From assembly GCA_016649475.1 (NCBI GenBank), contig JAENXP010000212.1:1-5527 (forward strand): a stretch of 5,527 nucleotides of DNA, given 5' to 3'. The translations under genes and the position numbers were made by a program. Source of the stretch: Burkholderiales bacterium. Its GTDB lineage: Bacteria; Pseudomonadota; Gammaproteobacteria; Burkholderiales; SG8-39. Of this stretch, positions 1-4,001 are shown in pieces (the stretch's first letter is position 1; each line of letters opens with the position of its first letter). Under the pieces are notes generated by a model. It worked only from the letters and a program-made list of their open reading frames with translations. It was not told the origin of the DNA and searched no databases.

Positions 1-794
1 CCCTGCTCCACCGCGTAGCGCACAAAGGAGTTTTCCGGCTGCAGATCGAGGATGTAGAACTTGTTGATGCAGGGCGGCACCATCAGGAGCGGCTGCTTGC
101 GCACTTTCGCCGTCGACGGCTTGTACTGGATCAGCTGGATCAATTCGTTTTCGAACACCACTTCACCAGGAGTGGTGGCGAGGTTCCCACCCACCTCGAA
201 GGCCGACTCGTCGGTCATCGACACCCGCCCCAGCTCGACGTCCTCGATTAGGTGGCGGATGCCGGTGTGCAGGCTCTCGCCATTGGTGGCCAGCGCCAGC
301 TGCAGCGCTTCAGGATTGGTGGCGGCATAGTTGGCCGGGCTCATGGCATCGATCAGCTGGCGCGTATAAAAGCGCAGCCGCTGCTTCGCCGGCTCGTCCA
401 GCTCGGCCGTCTCCACCAAGTCGTTGAGGAAACGGGAATTGAGCTGATAGACCTGGCGCAGATAGTCGTGATAGCCGCTGTCTTTCCACTCGCGCCCGGC
501 AAAGCGCTTGTCGCGGCCGCCGTCATCTTTGCCCTTGCCGGCCGCGGGGGCAGCGCCTGCGGTCTGGCCGGATTCGCGCGCCAGCATTCCGCCCCACAGG
601 GCCATTTGCTGCTGAAAATAGCCGGTTTGCAGCGCCGCCAGACGGGAAGGATCGGCGCCGTGGCCGGCGAGCAGCGACTGCCATACCCGGCCGGCCTCGG
701 AGCCCGCCGGAAACAGGCTCAAGAAGTTCTGCAGCAGCGCCCCGCCCGCTTGCGCGTAGGCGCCTGATCTATCATCTGAATTGTGCTGTTGCAC
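1..794 (-). CDS. phaC: PHA synthase class I, N-terminal part (runs off window start)
   Basis: This is the first ~264 residues of a polyhydroxyalkanoate synthase, the cytoplasmic, granule-bound enzyme that polymerises 3-hydroxyacyl-CoA into storage polyester. The translation shows hallmark PhaC segments: DAMSPANYAATNPEA (about residues 149-163), DESAFEVG (about 190-200), VVFENELIQLIQYKP, and VPPCINKFYILDLQPENSFV (about 238-257). The Cys in VPPCINK is not the catalytic one; the catalytic Cys of the lipase-like box and the Asp and His lie beyond the window. A Gly/Ala/Lys-rich linker sits near residues 80-100. The frame is open back to the stop at 960-962 but contains no ATG in that stretch. I chose GTG at 792-794 because a promoter lies just upstream, a GGAG (807-810) sits 12 nt before it, and the resulting spacing to the VPPCINK region is close to that recalled for Ralstonia PhaC. 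The product is very secure; the start is moderately so. Confidence 0.93.
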   Translation of the reverse strand, partial: MQQHNSDDRSGAYAQAGGALLQNFLSLFPAGSEAGRVWQSLLAGHGADPSRLAALQTGYFQQQMALWGGMLARESGQTAGAAPAAGKGKDDGGRDKRFAGREWKDSGYHDYLRQVYQLNSRFLNDLVETAELDEPAKQRLRFYTRQLIDAMSPANYAATNPEALQLALATNGESLHTGIRHLIEDVELGRVSMTDESAFEVGGNLATTPGEVVFENELIQLIQYKPSTAKVRKQPLLMVPPCINKFYILDLQPENSFVRYAVEQ

Positions 795-878
795 GGGAGT
801 GCGGATCTCCGAAAGCGGTGCACCAAGATGAGCCAGCTCAGCCTCGGCAGGCCCAGAGATAAACTGGTTAAGCGGGGG

Positions 879-907
879 ATTTTGCACTGCACCAATGAGG
901 CTGTCAA
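879..907 (-). promoter_or_regulatory. Sigma70-type promoter of phaC
   Basis: On the minus strand a perfect TTGACA (plus 902-907) is followed after exactly 17 nt by CAAAAT (plus 879-884, 4 of 6 matches to TATAAT). Transcription would begin near 872, about 80 nt before the GTG start of phaC. That would also exclude the only other in-frame GTG (885-887), which overlaps the promoter. Seen directly in sequence; activity is inferred. Confidence 0.6.
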
Positions 908-941
908 GGCGAAAGCCGTATCCTTGGCCTTGGGCCTCGAA

Positions 942-963
942 ATAAAAACATTTGCTTTTTTAT
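942..963. repeat. AT-rich inverted repeat upstream of phaC promoter
   Basis: ATAAAAA (942-948) and TTTTTAT (957-963) form a perfect 7-bp inverted repeat with an 8-nt loop, in an AT-rich island unlike the surrounding GC-rich DNA. It lies between the end of the lipid kinase gene and the phaC promoter. On the minus strand it ends in a T-rich stretch, so it could be a weak intrinsic terminator for the kinase transcript or a curved or regulator-binding element for phaC. The stem is purely A:T, so terminator strength would be low. Confidence 0.35.
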
Positions 964-965
964 CA

Positions 966-984
966 GCATGTTGCACAACCATGC
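966..984. repeat. Inverted repeat GCATG...CATGC after kinase gene
   Basis: The two ends GCATG (966-970) and CATGC (980-984) are inverted copies, and TTG/CAA continue the pairing inward with one unpaired base and a very small loop. The element lies 15 nt past the kinase stop codon on the minus strand. It is either an RNA hairpin at the 3' end of the kinase mRNA or a dyad operator. It is not directly followed by a T-run in the minus-strand RNA, so it is not a canonical terminator by itself. Confidence 0.3.
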
Positions 985-998
985 CGCAGCGCCAGGGC

Positions 999-1379
999 TT
1001 AGCTTTCGAGCATCATTCTCATAAGGTGCGGGCCGAACACCAAGCCGCCGATCAGCGCCGATCCGATCGCAGCGGCCAGGACCGCGCCCGCGGCGACATC
1101 CTTGGCCTTGCCGGCCAGCGGATGGGGCTCCGGAGATGCAAGATCGACCAGAAACTCGATCGAGGTATTTATCGCTTCCGCGACCCATACGCACAGGATA
1201 GCGGTCACGATCAACGCCCATTCTGCCGGCGAAATCCGGAACACCGCGCCCGCAGCCACGACCAGAACGGTAGCCACGGCATGGATCCTGGCGTTTTGCT
1301 GCGTTTGCAGCAATATCCCGATGCCGCGCAGAGCGTGACCGAAGCTGCGCAGGCGACCGTTCAAATAAGGGCTGGACAT
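999..1379 (-). CDS. dgkA: Diacylglycerol/undecaprenol kinase family protein (DgkA-like)
   Basis: A 126-residue integral inner-membrane lipid kinase of the prokaryotic DAGK family, normal in length. Family members phosphorylate diacylglycerol to phosphatidic acid (recycling lipid from envelope glycan synthesis) or undecaprenol to its phosphate. The family signature is intact: E68, N71, E75 and D79 in AEAINTSIEFLVD, and K93/D94 in GKAKDVAAGAV, matching the catalytic and metal-binding positions of E. coli DgkA. Three hydrophobic segments lie at about 33-49, 53-70 and 96-116, with an amphipathic N-terminus before them. The NARIHAVATV and HPLAGKAKDVAAGAV segments also resemble the undecaprenol kinase branch, so the substrate cannot be fixed from sequence. 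ATG start at 1377-1379, with only a weak ribosome binding site. It lies downstream of the START-like gene across a REP cluster, and upstream of phaC. Confidence 0.9.
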   Translation of the reverse strand: MSSPYLNGRLRSFGHALRGIGILLQTQQNARIHAVATVLVVAAGAVFRISPAEWALIVTAILCVWVAEAINTSIEFLVDLASPEPHPLAGKAKDVAAGAVLAAAIGSALIGGLVFGPHLMRMMLES

Positions 1380-1417
1380 CGGTTAGGCGTATGGCCTGGA
1401 TGGACGGCGACAGGGGG

Positions 1418-1423
1418 ATTATG
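1418..1423 (-). promoter_or_regulatory. Candidate -10 box upstream of the lipid kinase gene
   Basis: Minus-strand CATAAT (5 of 6 matches to TATAAT) lies 38 nt before the kinase ATG. No convincing -35 is found at 16-18 nt; that position falls in the edge of the REP hairpin at 1447-1460. If active, it would let the kinase be transcribed separately from the START-like gene. Weak evidence. Confidence 0.25.
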
Positions 1424-1440
1424 CCCGAATAGACCTTTTG

Positions 1441-1464
1441 CAGGAGGGGGCCTTCGCCCCGAAG
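1441..1464 (+). repeat. REP-like unit A (GC-rich hairpin)
   Basis: Stem GGGGC (1447-1451) pairs with GCCCC (1456-1460) around a 4-nt loop. It is flanked by GGAG on the left and GAA on the right, the same flanks as in the other REP units of this window. The stem bases differ from the other units but remain paired, as expected of a structured element under compensatory change. It has the same orientation as unit B. Confidence 0.5.
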
Positions 1465-1477
1465 GACACCATCGTGA

Positions 1478-1523
1478 GAGCGAGTCTGCCCGCGAACGCT
1501 GGAATTCGCGAGCAAGCTCGCTC
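1478..1523. repeat. REPIN-like inverted pair of REP units (B and C)
   Basis: The left arm (1478-1496) and right arm TTCGCGAGCAAGCTCGCTC (1505-1523) are inverted copies over 19 nt with three mismatches, separated by the 8-nt spacer cgctggaa. Unit C itself folds perfectly (GCGAG-CAAG-CTCGC); unit B is more decayed. Two REP units in inverted orientation with a short spacer is the arrangement called a REPIN, known to be dispersed in trans by RAYT (TnpA-REP) transposases in Pseudomonas and relatives. It occupies the gap between the START-like gene and the lipid kinase gene, beginning 8 nt beyond the former's stop codon. No RAYT gene is present in the window. Confidence 0.7.
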
Positions 1524-1531
1524 CCGCAATC

Positions 1532-2188
1532 TCACCGCTTCGCATCCGCCAAGGCTTTACGCCGCAGGATTTCGCCAACCAGCTGGCGAAAGCGCGCGCG
1601 CGTCTCGAACTCGACCAGGGCGCGGCCGATCAGCGGCGGTATCCAGACTTCCGGAATCGACTCCAGGTGATATACGACGCGGGTCCCGCCTGCGTCCACA
1701 ATCAGCCGGGTCGTGGACTGGCTCCGCTTCATGTTGCCGCTCAGCATGCGCCCGCGTATTTCCTGGTAAGGGCTCAGACGCACCTCGGATACCGTCTCGA
1801 TCGGCACCGAAAACGGGCCAAAGCCCATAGTGCCCTTCTGCGACACCACGAGCATGTTGTTCGTGCGCGTAAGGATCACGCTTTTTTCCAGCTTGGAGAT
1901 GAAATCGGTAGCGTGGTCGTAATCCGTCATCACCGCCCAGGCCTCCTGCGGCGTGACGCGGACGTGAAAGCTCACATCGACGATCACTTCCTCGCCCTGC
2001 ATGCGAACGTCAACGGCTATCGCCGGTTCCGCATCCGCCTTTGCCTGCGTTGCGAACAGGCAGAGCAGCGCCAGCGCGATCGAGCGCAGACGGCGCGAGC
2101 CAGAACAATAATTGATTGCAATCGACAATTTATCGGGGTCTGCCTGATTTTGATCCGAACCTGCCTGCCTGCGGCGGTGGGCAAACAT
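1532..2188 (-). CDS. Exported SRPBCC/START-fold protein
   Basis: The mature region (about residues 55-210) has the look of the SRPBCC superfamily (START/Coq10-like, polyketide cyclase type), whose helix-grip fold encloses a hydrophobic ligand. Visible marks are VTPQEAWAVMTDYDHATDFI at the start of the domain, the KGTMGFGPFSVPIETV strand pair, GNMKRSQSTTRL, and a C-terminal amphipathic helix with IPPLIGRALVEFETRARF. Residues 32-53 form a signal peptide (SRRLRS, then a hydrophobic core, then AKADA), so it acts in the periplasm or envelope, probably on a lipid or hydrophobic compound; the ligand is unknown. I chose ATG at 2186-2188 (218 aa), the only ATG available. TTG at 2126-2128 (198 aa) would give a more usual short signal peptide. 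A longer TTG start at 2263 is disfavoured because it lies in the candidate promoter. The gene is divergent from the FecR gene and upstream of the lipid kinase. Confidence 0.8.
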   Translation of the reverse strand: MFAHRRRQAGSDQNQADPDKLSIAINYCSGSRRLRSIALALLCLFATQAKADAEPAIAVDVRMQGEEVIVDVSFHVRVTPQEAWAVMTDYDHATDFISKLEKSVILTRTNNMLVVSQKGTMGFGPFSVPIETVSEVRLSPYQEIRGRMLSGNMKRSQSTTRLIVDAGGTRVVYHLESIPEVWIPPLIGRALVEFETRARFRQLVGEILRRKALADAKR

Positions 2189-2234
2189 TACCGGATTATG
2201 ATTTTTCTCAAGTTGCTGAGGCTTTACCTCGTTG

Positions 2235-2263
2235 AAGATACAAACTCGCGTTTGGCCAGGCAA
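2235..2263 (-). promoter_or_regulatory. Candidate promoter of the START-like gene
   Basis: Minus-strand TTGCCT (plus 2258-2263) and TATCTT (plus 2235-2240) are separated by 17 nt, each with 4 of 6 consensus matches. Transcription would start near 2228, giving a 40-nt leader to the ATG at 2188. It lies in the shared divergent region with the FecR gene. Modest score, so tentative. Confidence 0.35.
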
Positions 2264-2305
2264 GTTGCAGGTGCCTTATTACGCGACTTATCAGTGTACT
2301 TCCAT

Positions 2306-2311
2306 GGGAGG
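2306..2311 (+). promoter_or_regulatory. Strong ribosome binding site of the FecR gene
   Basis: GGGAGG sits 5 nt before the ATG at 2317 and fixes this as the start. No convincing plus-strand promoter could be picked out upstream (2189-2305). Confidence 0.75.
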
Positions 2312-2316
2312 CTGCT

Positions 2317-3108
2317 ATGCGCCGGTCATTGTTGCTCGCTTTATGCTTCGGTTTCTGGACCCTGGTTGCTGTGCCTTTGGGCTATGCCAACGGCGTTTTC
2401 CAGAGTGTCAGCGGCGATGTAACAGCCGCCGCGGGCACGGCCGCGCCAGCAAGCGTAACCACGGGCTTGCGAGTCGTCCCGGGCACCACCGTAACCACCG
2501 GAGCCGGTGCCCAGACGATCATTCGCTTCGATGACGGTCACATTGTGGTCCTGACGGAAAACACCGAATTCCGCGTTGCTCAATACAGCTTCGACAAAGA
2601 CAAGCCGCAAAGCGACAGTATCGCCATGCGACTCCTGAAAGGCGCGATGCGCTCGGTGAGCGGTTTGATCGTGTCCAGAAGCCGCAACTCCTTCGCGCTG
2701 CTTGCGCCGCAGGCGACCATAGGCATACGCGGCACCGACTTCATGATAGCGCTGGTCAATCCTGCTTATCTTTCGGTACTGCAGGGTTCGATCGCGGCAA
2801 CCAACACGGCGGGGACAGCGACTTTCGCGGCCGGCGCAACCGCAACAGTGGCGACAGCCACGACGCTGGCAGTGGCAATCCCGGCCTCCGCACTGCCTGC
2901 CTCGGTCGCCGCCAGCTTCAGCAACCTCAGCTCGGTCGCGCTCGGAGCCGGCGCAGGCGCGGCTTCAGGCGCAGCCACTGGCGGGGTTACCGCAGGCATG
3001 GTCGCAGCAGGCGCCGCAGTAATCGCCGTGGCCGTCGGGGCGGCATCGTCGGAAAGCTCGGATCTCCCGATAAGCGCAACGACGACAAACGCACCGCATC
3101 CGTTTTAG
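2317..3108 (+). CDS. Secreted FecR-domain protein with Ala-rich hydrophobic C-terminus
   Basis: A 263-residue exported protein. Residues 1-24 are a clear signal peptide (MRRS, hydrophobic core, cleavage after LGYA). Residues about 30-145 match the FecR domain pattern: paired G..V..G..V strands, TGAGAQTIIRFDDGHIVVL, a T.F.V..Y strand, LLKGAMRSVSGLI, and APQATIGIRGTDF. Unlike classical FecR, it has no N-terminal cytoplasmic anti-sigma segment and no sigma factor or TonB receptor nearby, so it belongs to the exported FecR-domain group whose role is poorly defined, and iron signalling should not be assumed. After residue 155 the sequence becomes low-complexity Ala/Thr/Ser-rich. It contains a Gly/Ala hydrophobic stretch (about 222-242) that could span a membrane, then a polar Ser/Asp tail. 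It is divergent from the START-like gene and convergent with the MORN gene, so it is probably transcribed alone. Confidence 0.85.
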   Translation: MRRSLLLALCFGFWTLVAVPLGYANGVFQSVSGDVTAAAGTAAPASVTTGLRVVPGTTVTTGAGAQTIIRFDDGHIVVLTENTEFRVAQYSFDKDKPQSDSIAMRLLKGAMRSVSGLIVSRSRNSFALLAPQATIGIRGTDFMIALVNPAYLSVLQGSIAATNTAGTATFAAGATATVATATTLAVAIPASALPASVAASFSNLSSVALGAGAGAASGAATGGVTAGMVAAGAAVIAVAVGAASSESSDLPISATTTNAPHPF

Positions 3109-3111
3109 ATA

Positions 3112-3150
3112 GGCAGGGGTGCGACTTACCGCCCCTCTCGAGATCCTGCC
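3112..3150 (+). terminator. Possible hairpins after the FecR gene
   Basis: Two overlapping pairings start just after the FecR stop: AGGGG (3115-3119) with CCCCT (3132-3136), and GGCAGG (3112-3117) with CCTGCC (3145-3150). They share bases, so only one can form fully. Neither is followed by a T-run, so this is at best a weak or factor-assisted terminator, though the position between convergent genes fits. Confidence 0.3.
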
Positions 3151-3206
3151 AGCAGTTCAGCCGCGTTGGCGGGCTTGCGCCCAGAAGGCAGCCATTCTGC
3201 GGGGTG

Positions 3207-3245
3207 CGCGAATGCCATTCTTCGCGAGCAAGCTCGCTCCTACAA
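3207..3245. repeat. REP element with eroded inverted partner
   Basis: The segment at 3221-3245 begins with TTCGCGAGCAAGCTCGCTC, identical over 19 nt to unit C at 1505-1523, and continues CTACAA. It folds as GCGAG-CAAG-CTCGC. Its reverse complement closely matches a REP type widespread in Pseudomonas (from memory). To its left, after an 8-nt spacer (3213-3220, the same length as in the REPIN at 1478-1523), CGCGAA (3207-3212) could be the surviving end of the inverted partner. It lies in the gap between the convergent FecR and MORN genes. Confidence 0.65.
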
Positions 3246-3272
3246 TTCGCTACACTTTAGGCTGACGCTTGC

Positions 3273-4001
3273 TTAGAGACACGGCGTCCACTCCGCTGCC
3301 TCGGACCAGACGGTCATACCTTTGACAAGTGGCCTGCCGTCGATCACATGCGGCTGCTGGCCCGGTTCGTCGATGCGCACGGCGATGCGCTCCGCGTCCA
3401 CTGCCGTCACCTCACCGCGTATCCAGTCGCGCACCGCGATGCCCACCAGCAGCGCGCGGCACACTTTGACGCCAGGCTTCGCCACCGCTGCGAGGGTTTC
3501 CGTTTTCGCCCGCGCGCGCGTGATCATCCCCCGCGTCGGCACGCCCGTCACGGCGTCGTTCGCCCAGTCCCCGGCATAGCGATCGCCCGAAGGCCATTCG
3601 TACACGCCATAACCGTGGCGCCGGTCGTTCAAATAGGCGCCGCTGTAGCGCTCGCCTGCGGAAGGGCCGCGCGGGCTCCAGGTGAACTCGCCGCTGCCTT
3701 CCTTGCGGTCCGCTACGAATTCGCCTTCATACCGATCGCCCGAAGGCCAGGTCTTGACGCCTTTGCCGTGCTTGCGGCCCGCGTGAAAATCTCCGCGGTA
3801 TTCCGCTGCGCCCTTTGCTTCGCCGTAGCCCTCGGCCAGCCCGTCCCTGCATCCGCCCTGGTAGATCCCTGCGATTTCCGGATCTAGCACGCGGCACGCG
3901 GCCTGCGCGACTGCGCCCAGCGAGAAGAATGCCATGACAGCAAGACCGGCCAACAACACTAGCGTTGCCGGAGCGAGTTCGTTCGTGAATCGCGACTTCA
4001 A
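3273..4001 (-). CDS. Exported MORN-repeat protein
   Basis: A 242-residue protein with a signal peptide or membrane anchor (hydrophobic residues about 10-32, probable cleavage AQA-A near 34). It then has four MORN-type repeats (about 44-146) of the pattern Y.G.....HG.G...W.SGDRY.G; the third carries a short Pro/Gly insertion. Two repeats contain an identical WPSGDRY. MORN repeats form stacked beta-hairpins used as scaffolds or for membrane and protein contacts. The C-terminal ~60 residues form a separate, unrecognised domain that reads as beta-rich. Four cysteines (about 36, 51, 181, 241) could form disulfides in the periplasm. I chose TTG at 3999-4001: GGGAG lies 5 nt before it, and its TTG overlaps the TGA of the upstream gene. 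GTG at 4011-4013 (246 aa) is the alternative but lacks a good ribosome binding site. The overlap suggests co-translation with the YjbH-PAP2 protein; the function is unknown. Confidence 0.85.
   Translation of the reverse strand: MKSRFTNELAPATLVLLAGLAVMAFFSLGAVAQAACRVLDPEIAGIYQGGCRDGLAEGYGEAKGAAEYRGDFHAGRKHGKGVKTWPSGDRYEGEFVADRKEGSGEFTWSPRGPSAGERYSGAYLNDRRHGYGVYEWPSGDRYAGDWANDAVTGVPTRGMITRARAKTETLAAVAKPGVKVCRALLVGIAVRDWIRGEVTAVDAERIAVRIDEPGQQPHVIDGRPLVKGMTVWSEAAEWTPCL
3580..3749. repeat. 17-bp exact direct repeat inside MORN coding region
   Basis: The sequence cgatcgcccgaaggcca occurs at 3580-3596 and again at 3733-3749, 153 bp (51 codons) apart and in frame. Both encode W-P-S-G-D-R in the MORN repeats. 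Codon-level identity suggests fairly recent module duplication or gene conversion rather than convergence on the motif. Confidence 0.7.

Noticed and set aside
252..767. Plus-strand open frame of 171 codons
   Set aside because: It is antisense to phaC, whose translation is unmistakable; the composition is Ala/Arg/Gly-rich, as expected from the reverse frame of GC-rich coding DNA.
719..982. Minus-strand 87-codon open frame beginning with ATG just upstream of phaC
   Set aside because: It overlaps the phaC start and promoter out of frame and shows no domain; tested as an alternative phaC N-terminus, but it is not in the PhaC frame.
1441..1526. CRISPR-like repeat array
   Set aside because: The units are palindromic, differently oriented and lack regular spacers; they fit REP/REPIN elements.
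904..1578. Minus-strand open frame of 224 codons overlapping the kinase gene in another frame
   Set aside because: It runs through the REP elements and the kinase in a shifted frame; the kinase frame carries the conserved residues.
783..1670. Long plus-strand open frame (295 codons) across the phaC promoter, kinase gene and REP cluster
   Set aside because: It spans the antisense of a clear DgkA-family gene and repeats, has no recognisable domain and is rich in Arg/Gln/His, so it is a shadow frame.
2317..3108. Classical FecR anti-sigma regulator of iron uptake
   Set aside because: A signal peptide replaces the cytoplasmic anti-sigma segment, and neither a sigma factor nor a receptor gene is nearby.
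3348..3887. Plus-strand open frame of 179 codons
   Set aside because: It is antisense to the MORN repeats; its apparent repetitiveness comes from the MORN gene.
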